Shown one piece after another: positions 57,164 to 64,000 of a stretch of DNA of 64,000 bases. This DNA is from Trinickia dinghuensis. GTDB lineage: Bacteria; Pseudomonadota; Gammaproteobacteria; Burkholderiales; Burkholderiaceae. Made by a program: the position numbers and the translations under genes. The stretch spans positions 1 to 64,000 of the forward strand of contig NZ_QRGA01000019.1 of assembly GCF_003367175.1 (NCBI RefSeq). The letters run 5' to 3'. The notes beneath the pieces were generated by a model. The model worked only from the letters and a program-made list of their open reading frames with translations, was not told the DNA's origin and searched no databases. Position 1 is the first letter of the stretch. The number at the start of each line of letters is the position of its first letter.

Positions 57164-57697
57164 ATGACCGAAACGACGACACAGCGCCTGACGTTGTCCG
57201 ACGCACCCGCGATAGGCCAGTATTGGGAAGGGCAAGGCGGCATCTACGCCGGCATCGTGCCCGACTACGTCGGCACGCAGCCGCGCTTTTTGATCTTCGC
57301 TGCCGACGAGGCAGTCGACGTGCAGTGGGGCGGCTTCGGCGGGACGGAAAGCGGTGCGCTCGATCCCCGCGACGGCAAAGCGAATACCAAGCATTTAGCC
57401 GAATGCAGTCTCGACTCCCACGACCACGAGGCGGCTAAGTTCGCATCCCAATACGAGAAAGACGGGCACAAGGATTTTTACCTCCCGTCGCGACGCGAGC
57501 TCGATGTCGGATACCAAACGATCCGCGATCGATTCGATGCCGGCGAGTGGTACTGGTCGAGCACCGAGCACTCGAGCTTGACGGCTTACGTGCGCAATTT
57601 CGGCGAGATCGAACTGGCGAAACTCCTCAAGGCGCTGAAGGCCCGCGCCCGGCCCGTTCGCACGATGCCGGTGGCCGGCGGCGAAGCGGCGGCCTAA
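57164..57697 (+). CDS. DUF1566 domain protein, copy 2
   Basis: 177-residue paralogue of the previous gene. Shared segments are YWEGQGGIYAGIVPDYVGT, QYEKDGHKDFYLPSRREL, WYWSSTEHSS and ARARPVRTM. The two copies differ strongly in the middle and C-terminal parts, so the duplication is not recent. No signal peptide. A hairpin of 10 bp follows the gene. Role unknown. Confidence 0.8.
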   Translation: MTETTTQRLTLSDAPAIGQYWEGQGGIYAGIVPDYVGTQPRFLIFAADEAVDVQWGGFGGTESGALDPRDGKANTKHLAECSLDSHDHEAAKFASQYEKDGHKDFYLPSRRELDVGYQTIRDRFDAGEWYWSSTEHSSLTAYVRNFGEIELAKLLKALKARARPVRTMPVAGGEAAA

Positions 57698-57734
57698 CGA
57701 GCACGCGTTTCACTCGCCGGCTCGCCCCCGCACG

Positions 57735-57775
57735 AGGGCGCCGCACCCGCGTAACGCGAGCAAACGCGGCGCCCT
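57735..57775. terminator. Hairpin between DUF1566 copy 2 and lldP
   Basis: AGGGCGCCGC and GCGGCGCCCT form a perfect 10-bp stem enclosing a 21-base loop that itself has CGCG/CGCG. It lies 6 bases from the convergent lldP stop; no long T-run. A shared terminator is likely. Confidence 0.6.
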
Positions 57776-57781
57776 TGTTCC

Positions 57782-59434
57782 CTACTGCTGGGCGGCCGGA
57801 ATCATCCAAGTCAGCACATGCTGCTGCAGGAACACGAGCACGCCGAGCAGCAGCATCAAGAACACGCTATGCCAGAAGGTGCGAGCGAACACAACGCCCT
57901 CTTGGCCTTTGAGGTCAGTCGTCGAGACGCCCGTCGCGATATTTTGCGGCGAGATCATCTTGCCCATCACGCCGCCCGACGAGTTCGTCGCGGCCATCAG
58001 CACCGGGTCGAAGCCCAGTTGCCGCGCGGCCACGACCTGCAGGTTGCCGAACAGCGCATTGCCCGACGTATCGCTGCCCGAAAGGAACACCGCGATCCAG
58101 CCGAGCGAGGCCGAGACCAGCGGAAACAGCGCCCCCGTCGCCGCAACGCCCGTGCCGAGCGTGTAGCTCATACCCGAATAGTTGAGCAAGTACCCGAGGC
58201 CGACGATCATCATGACGGTCGCGATCGCGATGCGCGTTTGCCGCCAGGTCACCGCCACGCACGAGAAGAAATCGCCGACGCGCATCCGCGACCACACCGC
58301 CGTGACGATCGCCGATAGGAGAATCGCCGTGCCGGTGCCGAGCGGCTGGAAGTCCCAGATCGCCGCGTACGACTTGTGATACAGCGAGACATAGACCGCG
58401 TTGTGCAGCCCCGGCCACTTGATCTTCATGTCGCCGATCGACGCGATGTTGGCGTGCACCCATACGATCACGACGACGGACACGACGATCCACGGCAGCC
58501 AGCCGCCCCACCCCGCCCTTTGTTGCGCGGCGCCGGCACCCGTCAACGTGTCGCCGCCGCGGGCGATCGCGAAATGCGCGTCGGGCTCGGGCCGCCACAC
58601 TTTGAGGAAGGCGATCGTCACGATGAGCGAGGTCAGCGACGACAGCACGTCGGTCAATTGATAGCCGAGGTAGTTCGACGTGACGAACTGCGCGAGCGCG
58701 AAGCTGCCGCCCGAAACGAGCAGCGCGGGCCACAGCTTGCCGACCGAGCGGATGCCGCCGTAAAAGCCGACGACGTAGAACGGCAGCAACAGCGCGAAGA
58801 ACGGCAGTTGACGGCCGACCATGGCGCCGAGCGTCGCGGGATGCAGCGACGTGACGGCACCGAGCACCGTGATCGGCACCCCCAGCGCGCCGAACGCGAC
58901 GGGCGCCGTATTGAAGATCAGCGTAAACGTCAACGCTTCGAGCGCGGGAAAGCCGAGTGCGATCAGGAGCGCGCTCGTGATCGCGACCGGCGTGCCGAAA
59001 CCCGAGATCCCTTCGAGCAAGCACCCGAACGAGAACGCGACGACGAGCAGGACGAGACGCCGATCGTCGGGCAGGTTATCGAGCATCCATTGCCGGAACT
59101 GATCGAAACGTCCCGTCGTGACGGCGATGTTGTAGAGCAGCAGCGCATTGAACACGATCCACATCACGGGGATGAGCGCGAGCGCCATGCCGGCGCCGAC
59201 GGCATTGAAAGCGAGGCCGGCCGGCATGCCCCAAACCGCGATCGCCGCGATCAGCCCGACGATCAGGCCGGCGAGCGAGGCTTGCCACGCCGGACGGCGC
59301 AAGACGCCGAGCATGATCAGCGCCGCCGCGATCGGCAGCGCGGCGACGAGAAACGAGAGCAAGAGGGAATGTCCGACGGGGGTAAGCGGTTGCGCGTACA
59401 ACGTACCGGGTGGAAGCGCCACGGTTGGATCCAT
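57782..59434 (-). CDS. lldP: L-lactate permease
   Basis: 550-residue LctP-family proton-lactate symporter with about 12-13 TM helices. Typical segments are FSFGCLLEGISGFGTPVAITSALLIALGFP, NTAPVAFGALGVPITVLG and SASLGWIAVFLSGSDTSGNALFGNLQ. It may also transport glycolate, in keeping with the neighbouring glc-type genes. No lactate dehydrogenase or LldR gene is adjacent in this window. Confidence 0.92.
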   Translation of the reverse strand: MDPTVALPPGTLYAQPLTPVGHSLLLSFLVAALPIAAALIMLGVLRRPAWQASLAGLIVGLIAAIAVWGMPAGLAFNAVGAGMALALIPVMWIVFNALLLYNIAVTTGRFDQFRQWMLDNLPDDRRLVLLVVAFSFGCLLEGISGFGTPVAITSALLIALGFPALEALTFTLIFNTAPVAFGALGVPITVLGAVTSLHPATLGAMVGRQLPFFALLLPFYVVGFYGGIRSVGKLWPALLVSGGSFALAQFVTSNYLGYQLTDVLSSLTSLIVTIAFLKVWRPEPDAHFAIARGGDTLTGAGAAQQRAGWGGWLPWIVVSVVVIVWVHANIASIGDMKIKWPGLHNAVYVSLYHKSYAAIWDFQPLGTGTAILLSAIVTAVWSRMRVGDFFSCVAVTWRQTRIAIATVMMIVGLGYLLNYSGMSYTLGTGVAATGALFPLVSASLGWIAVFLSGSDTSGNALFGNLQVVAARQLGFDPVLMAATNSSGGVMGKMISPQNIATGVSTTDLKGQEGVVFARTFWHSVFLMLLLGVLVFLQQHVLTWMIPAAQQ

Positions 59435-59627
59435 GCTGTCTCCTTAGAGTTGTCGTTGTCGGACGGACATCGATACCCGTTAGCTCATTCCGATCCGCGG
59501 CATCGTTCCGTCGGCGGGGCAACACTGCGCTACGTGTCGCACCGTCGCCATGCTTGCGCGACCGCGCGACACGGGCTGTGCGCCGCCGCCCCGAGCGGCG
59601 CGCAGCCCGTTTCCGGCCTTCTCTCCT

Positions 59628-61811
59628 TTACCCGCCCGCCAAATGGCGCTTGAACTCGAGCCGGAACCGGTGAAGCAGCGGCTCCGTATAGCCGCTCGGC
59701 TGGGCCCGGCCTTCGAACGCCAGCGCGCAGGCCGCTCGGAACGCGAACGACGCCGAGTAATCGGGCGCCATCGGGCGGTAATTCGGATCGCCGGCGTTTT
59801 GCTCGTCGACCACGCGCACCATCCGCTCGAATGTTTCCTTGACGAACTCGGGCGCGACGACCCCATGGCGCAGCCAATTGGCAATGTGCTGGCTCGAAAT
59901 GCGCAACGTGGCCCGGTCCTCCATCAATCCCACGTTGTGAATATCGGGCACCTTCGAGCAGCCCACGCCCTGATCGATCCACCGTACGACATAGCCGAGG
60001 ATGCCTTGCGCGTTGTTCTCGATCTCGCGGCGGATGTCCTCCTGCGACCACTGCGCACGCTCGACCACCGGCACCGTCAGCAACCCGTCGAGCAGCGCAT
60101 CGCGCTCGCTCGCATAGTCGAGCGTCGTTTCCAGCGAACGCTGCACGGCCTGCACGTCGACTTCGTGATAATGGAGCGCGTGCAGCGTGGCGGCGGTCGG
60201 CGACGGCACCCAGGCGGTGTTCGCTCCCGCGCGCAGCTGCGCGCCCTTTTGCTCGAGCATCGCGTGCATGAGATCGGGCATCGCCCACATGCCCTTGCCG
60301 ATCTGGGCGCGTCCCCGCAACCCGCACGCCAAGCCCACGAGCACGTTGTTACGCTCGTAAGCCGTGATCCAGGCCGAACGCTTCATGTCGCCCTTGCGCA
60401 GCATCGGCCCCGCTTCCATCGCCGAGTGCATTTCGTCGCCCGTGCGGTCGAGAAACCCCGTGTTGATGAAGGCGACCCGCCCCGCCGCCGCGGCGATCGA
60501 GGCCGAAAGATTGACGCTCGTGCGGCGCTCCTCGTCCATGATGCCGATCTTGATCGTCTGCGCAGGCAGGCCGTACAAGCGCTCGACCCGGCCAAACAGC
60601 TCGTCGGCGAATGCGGCCTCGGCCGGCCCGTGCATCTTCGGCTTGACGATGTAGATCGCGCCCTCGCGCGAATTGCGGCGGTTTTTCCGATCGTGCAGCG
60701 CGCACAGCGTCGTGACGACGGCGTCGAGAATGCCCTCGGGAATCTCGTGCCCATCGCGGTCGAGCACCGCGCTCGTCGTCATCAAATGGCCGACGTTGCG
60801 CACGAACAGCAGCGAGCGGCCGTGCAGCGTCACCGTGCCGCCGTCGGGCGCATGGTAAGTGCGGTCGTCGTTCAAGCGCCGCGCGAACGTCTTGCCGGCC
60901 TTGCTGACCTGCTCCTCGAGCGTGCCTTGCATGAGCCCGAGCCAATTGCGATAAAGCAAGACCTTGTCCTCGGCATCGACGGCCGCGACCGAATCCTCGC
61001 AGTCGATGATCGTCGTGACGGCAGCCTCGAGCACGACGTCGTTCACATGAGCCGGATCGGTCTTGCCGATCGGTGCGTCCGCATCGATCTGGATCTCGAC
61101 GTGCAGCCCGTGATGCTTGAGCAGAACGGCCGTCGGCGCATCGCGCTCGCCACGATAGCCGATGAATTGAGCCGGCTCGGCAAGGCGCGCCTCCCCGGCT
61201 TTCGTGCGGACGACGAGGCCGCCGTCGCGCACCGCATAGGCCATCGCGTCGCGGTGCGACGCGCCTTCGAGCGGCGCCGCCCGATCGAGAAACGCACGCG
61301 CGTAGCCGATGACGCGCGCACCGCGCACCGGGTTGTAGCCGCCCGCGCGCGCGGCCCCGTCGTCTTCGGGCAGCGCGTCGGTGCCGTATAGCGCGTCGTA
61401 GAGGCTGCCCCAGCGCGCGTTCGCCGCGTTCAGGGCATAGCGCGCATTCGACAGCGGCACGACGAGCTGCGGCCCCGCCTGCTCGGCGATCTCGACATCG
61501 ACGCCGGCCGTGCCGATTTTCACCTCGGCGGGCGGCACGGCGAGATAGCCGATCTCTTGGAGGAACGCTCGGTAGGCCGGCAGATCTCGAATGGGGCCAG
61601 GATGCGTGCGATGCCATTCGTCGAGCGCCGTCTGCAGGCGATCGCGCTCGGCCAGCAGCGCCCGGTTTTTCGGGGCAAGCTCGTGCACGATCGCGGCGAA
61701 GCCTTGCCAGAAGGCCTGCGCCTCGATGCCCGTGCCCGGCATTGCCTCATGTTCGATGAAACGGCTGAGTGCCGGATCGACACTCAGCCCATTGTGGTCG
61801 GTCAGATTCAT
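59628..61811 (-). CDS. glcB: Malate synthase G
   Basis: 727-residue malate synthase G, which condenses glyoxylate with acetyl-CoA. Length and the segments [43 protein letters not shown] and [25 protein letters not shown] are typical. The N-terminal [28 protein letters not shown] is standard, which fixes the start at 61811. It follows a GlcG-like gene by 37 bases and probably serves glycolate/glyoxylate use. Confidence 0.96.
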   Translation of the reverse strand: MNLTDHNGLSVDPALSRFIEHEAMPGTGIEAQAFWQGFAAIVHELAPKNRALLAERDRLQTALDEWHRTHPGPIRDLPAYRAFLQEIGYLAVPPAEVKIGTAGVDVEIAEQAGPQLVVPLSNARYALNAANARWGSLYDALYGTDALPEDDGAARAGGYNPVRGARVIGYARAFLDRAAPLEGASHRDAMAYAVRDGGLVVRTKAGEARLAEPAQFIGYRGERDAPTAVLLKHHGLHVEIQIDADAPIGKTDPAHVNDVVLEAAVTTIIDCEDSVAAVDAEDKVLLYRNWLGLMQGTLEEQVSKAGKTFARRLNDDRTYHAPDGGTVTLHGRSLLFVRNVGHLMTTSAVLDRDGHEIPEGILDAVVTTLCALHDRKNRRNSREGAIYIVKPKMHGPAEAAFADELFGRVERLYGLPAQTIKIGIMDEERRTSVNLSASIAAAAGRVAFINTGFLDRTGDEMHSAMEAGPMLRKGDMKRSAWITAYERNNVLVGLACGLRGRAQIGKGMWAMPDLMHAMLEQKGAQLRAGANTAWVPSPTAATLHALHYHEVDVQAVQRSLETTLDYASERDALLDGLLTVPVVERAQWSQEDIRREIENNAQGILGYVVRWIDQGVGCSKVPDIHNVGLMEDRATLRISSQHIANWLRHGVVAPEFVKETFERMVRVVDEQNAGDPNYRPMAPDYSASFAFRAACALAFEGRAQPSGYTEPLLHRFRLEFKRHLAGG

Positions 61812-61848
61812 GATGCGGTTGCTTCGTTTGTTGGAAATCGGCTCCCGG

Positions 61849-62256
61849 CTACCCCTCGATGCTTTGGGCGGCGGTCCGCGCCACATGCGCGTCCTGTTCG
61901 GACTTGACGCCGGAAACGCCCACTGCTCCGACGACGTGCCCGCCGACTACGACCGGCACGCCGCCCTCGAGTGCGCCTTGAATCAGCGGAGCGCTCAGAA
62001 ACGCGGTGCGCCCGCCGTTGATCATGTCCTCATAGGCTTTCGAATCGCGGCGGCCTAGCGCCGCGGTGCGCGCCTTTTCGATCGCGATGTAGGCGCTGAG
62101 CGGCGAGGCGCCGTCCAGGCGCGTCAGCGCGAGCGGGTGTCCGCCGTCGTCGACCAGCGCAATCGCCACGTTCCAGCCGTGCTTCTCGGCTTCGGCGCGT
62201 GCGGTGTCGATGATCTTGTTTGCTTCGGCGAGACCAAGTACGGATTTGGTTTGCAT
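61849..62256 (-). CDS. GlcG/HbpS-family protein
   Basis: 135-residue protein of the GlcG/HbpS (DUF336) family: the N-terminal [36 protein letters not shown] and the C-terminal [19 protein letters not shown] are signature segments. Relatives bind haem or cobalamin or act in glycolate operons; here glcB is directly downstream. The start at 62256 is chosen since it gives the single domain; a longer frame to 62562 is not protein-like. Confidence 0.85.
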   Translation of the reverse strand: MQTKSVLGLAEANKIIDTARAEAEKHGWNVAIALVDDGGHPLALTRLDGASPLSAYIAIEKARTAALGRRDSKAYEDMINGGRTAFLSAPLIQGALEGGVPVVVGGHVVGAVGVSGVKSEQDAHVARTAAQSIEG

Positions 62257-62461
62257 CGTCAGCTCTCTCTCAAAGGTCAAAGGAAGGTGCGACGTCGGCG
62301 CGGTGCACCGCGTCGAGTTCATTGTCGCAAGCTTGCGCTTGCCCGTAGGTTGCGTGAACGAATACCGATCTGCTGATCCACAGCATAGATGCCAATCGGT
62401 CCAGCCGTAAAACCGTTCCGGCCCCATGCCCTCGCGGCCGGCCGCGCCGGCGCGGCGAGTG

Positions 62462-63460
62462 CTAAGCGGCCGGCAGTGCTTGCGGCCGCGCGAGCATGGG
62501 CCCGCCGGCAGCCGTCTCCCACCGATGAGCCGAAACGAGCTGGCCCGCGCCCTGGAACGCATCCCACCAGACGACGCGCATGAGCGGCGCGAACTGCGCG
62601 ATGTGGATGGACTGCACCGGATCGCTTTCGACGAAATGGGTACACGACAGCGCGACCGCCGCCCGCGCCTTATGGGCCGCCACCTCGTGCGGACGGTCGC
62701 CGTAGCGGGCGGTGTCGCGCATGACGAGGGAAGGCCCGTGAAATCCGTGCCGCGCCAGCCAATCGAGCGTGCGAGGGCGGTCCATCTCCGGACGGCCCGT
62801 CACGATCGCCTTGACGCGGGTAAAGTCGATGCCGGGCAACCGCTCGAACGGTAAAAGCGCGTCGCGCTCGGCCAGAGCGGCGGCCAGATCGGCCTCGTAA
62901 TGTTGCGGTGCGACATCGGGCAACAGGATGCCGTCGAGATCGATCGCGTAGACCGCGAACTCGTGATCCTCGCCGATCGCCCCGTCCATGCCCGCGCGCG
63001 TGCGCTGCCAGGCCTCGCGATACCCGTCGGTGTAGGCGTGGCGCTCCCAGGGGAACAGCACGAAATAGCCGCGCGCATCGATGCCGTAATCGGGCCGCAT
63101 CCGGCTCAAATCGTCGAAGGCGGCCACGAGCGTCTTGACCTCGAGCCCATGGCCGCGCAGGAAAGCGACGCAATCGTCGAGCGTGTTGCCGGCGCCGGCG
63201 ATGTCCTCGCAGACGAGCACCTTGCTGCCGGGGGGCGGCAGTGGAATCGAAGAATCCCATGCGACCGCGCGCGTGGCCCGCTCGTAGCGCAAGAATGCCG
63301 CCGGCACCCCCACGGCGTGCGACACCATCAGTGCGAGCGGCCCGCCGCCGCGCAGAATCCCGACCGCGCACGCGAATCCCTCGGCAGCCAGATCGGGCTG
63401 CAGCGAGGCGATCCATTGGTCGATCCGATCGTAGGTCAGCGCAAGTATCGGTTTGTGCAT
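62462..63460 (-). CDS. Phosphoribosyltransferase-HAD fusion protein
   Basis: 332-residue fusion. Residues 1-150 resemble a type I phosphoribosyltransferase with the PRPP-loop variant VLVCEDIAGAGNTLDD (usual form DDxxxTGxT) and GILRGGGPLAL. Residues from about 160 start a HAD-like domain with AIDLDGILLPD and AIVTGRPEMDRP. Such fusions may couple base salvage or nucleotide repair to dephosphorylation, but the pathway is unknown. ATG at 63460. Confidence 0.75.
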   Translation of the reverse strand: MHKPILALTYDRIDQWIASLQPDLAAEGFACAVGILRGGGPLALMVSHAVGVPAAFLRYERATRAVAWDSSIPLPPPGSKVLVCEDIAGAGNTLDDCVAFLRGHGLEVKTLVAAFDDLSRMRPDYGIDARGYFVLFPWERHAYTDGYREAWQRTRAGMDGAIGEDHEFAVYAIDLDGILLPDVAPQHYEADLAAALAERDALLPFERLPGIDFTRVKAIVTGRPEMDRPRTLDWLARHGFHGPSLVMRDTARYGDRPHEVAAHKARAAVALSCTHFVESDPVQSIHIAQFAPLMRVVWWDAFQGAGQLVSAHRWETAAGGPMLARPQALPAA

Positions 63461-63826
63461 TGCGAAGATGGATTTCCGGCCCTATGCGACTAAAAGGTGA
63501 GCGCCGGGCACCTCATTATTGCCAATAGGCGCGCCGCCGTCCATCGAACCGCGCGGACGCGCCGCTCACGCCGCTCGTGCGGCAACCCCACACGAAGCTT
63601 ACGCACATCTTTCAAAAACCGCTTCGCCCCGCTCGCGTGCCAGGGCGCGTAGGAAAACGCTGACAAATGCCTCGGCGCGGACGACATCATGTTCCGACGC
63701 CGCTGATTGGAGCCGGCAACGATCTGAACAATACTTCCATCCATCGCATGCACCACGCCGCACAGCTTGAAAAGCGGCTCGATCCCGACGCATGCAAAAC
63801 CCGTTTTCCCGGCTGCGGAGGCTAGT
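63461..63826 (+). promoter_or_regulatory. Upstream region of flhD
   Basis: 366 bp with no accepted gene. A short palindrome TATTG-c-CAATA lies at 63517-63527. Expected to hold the flhDC promoter and regulator sites; none is identified with confidence. Confidence 0.35.
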
Positions 63827-64000
63827 GTGGACGATCGTGAAGTGCTCGAATCGATACGCGAAATCAACCTGTCGTATCTGATGCTTGCGCAGCACATGCT
63901 CAACGAGGACTACGCGGAGGGGCTGTTCAAGCTCGGTTTGTCCGCGCAAATGGCCGACTTGATCCACATGCTCACGCCCGCACAGACGATCAAGGTCGCG
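63827..64000 (+). CDS. flhD: FlhD, flagellar master regulator subunit (partial, runs off the window)
   Basis: The frame from GTG 63827 reads the FlhD N-terminus: EINLSYLMLAQHML, GLFKLGLSAQMADLIHMLTPAQTIKVA, matching the NLSYLLLAQRL...F+LG pattern recalled for FlhD. A GGAG site lies 6 bases before the GTG. FlhD with FlhC (expected downstream) activates class 2 flagellar genes. Only 58 codons are visible. Confidence 0.85.
   Translation, partial: MDDREVLESIREINLSYLMLAQHMLNEDYAEGLFKLGLSAQMADLIHMLTPAQTIKVA

Noticed and set aside
56501-57697. Diversity-generating retroelement with DUF1566 variable proteins
   Set aside because: The fold is compatible, but no reverse transcriptase, template repeat or adenine-biased variable repeat was seen.
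63490-63903. 137-codon minus-strand frame across the flhD start
   Set aside because: It overlaps the clear FlhD N-terminus on the other strand and has no recognisable features.

Overview
This 64 kb window is G+C-rich chromosomal DNA of a Burkholderia sensu lato-type betaproteobacterium (Burkholderia, Paraburkholderia or Trinickia level; genus inferred, not tested). The basis is the gene content and order: a split paa phenylacetate cluster, rpe-gph-trpE-trpG-trpD-trpC, hemA-prfA-prmC-grxD-ubiX, and flhD at the right edge. No rRNA, tRNA, CRISPR array, insertion sequence or integrase was seen.

Layout. 0.1-6.8 kb: phenylacetate catabolism (paaF divergent from paaN-pcaF-paaG-paaI-paaK); the paaABCDE ring epoxidase must lie elsewhere. 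7-8.7 kb: mltA, a possible small membrane protein, apaG. 8.9-14.7 kb: rpe-gph and the trpEGDC operon, with a tryptophan leader peptide and attenuator upstream of trpE and a probable promoter inside the gph coding sequence. 14.8-24.5 kb: CYTH phosphatase, ung, azoR, M61 peptidase, dsbC, a UbiH-type hydroxylase, a cupin, a diguanylate cyclase and ychF. 24.5-28.0 kb is accessory: a decayed PrlF antitoxin fragment, a GT1 glycosyltransferase divergent from its probable TetR regulator, and a tightly coupled three-gene operon (unknown protein, two-TM protein, LprI-like secreted protein). 28.3-40.9 kb is core: ettA, HAD phosphatase, aminopeptidase P, hemA, prfA, prmC, a soluble hybrid histidine kinase, grxD, ubiX and a LigB-type dioxygenase.

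41.2-42.8 kb is the most striking part: a relatively A+T-rich cassette with a colicin M-like (lipid II-degrading) bacteriocin that carries a Tat-like signal and a possible TonB box, a membrane-anchored candidate immunity protein, and a very strong intrinsic terminator. 42.9-50.5 kb: an APC permease, a cold-shock gene with a consensus promoter and a leader of about 140 nt, an Hsp70-like protein, an MFS transporter behind a textbook sigma-54 promoter, and a second MFS transporter divergent from a TetR regulator across two perfect palindromes. 50.6-57.8 kb: DUF1415, two methyltransferases, a MASE2-GGDEF-EAL protein and tandem DUF1566 paralogues. 57.8-63.5 kb: lactate permease, malate synthase G, a GlcG-like protein and a phosphoribosyltransferase-HAD fusion. 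The window ends in the first codons of flhD.

Calls are made by reading motifs and recalled family features; no database search was run. Small palindromes, promoters and operators are read directly from the bases, and their regulatory roles are inferences.
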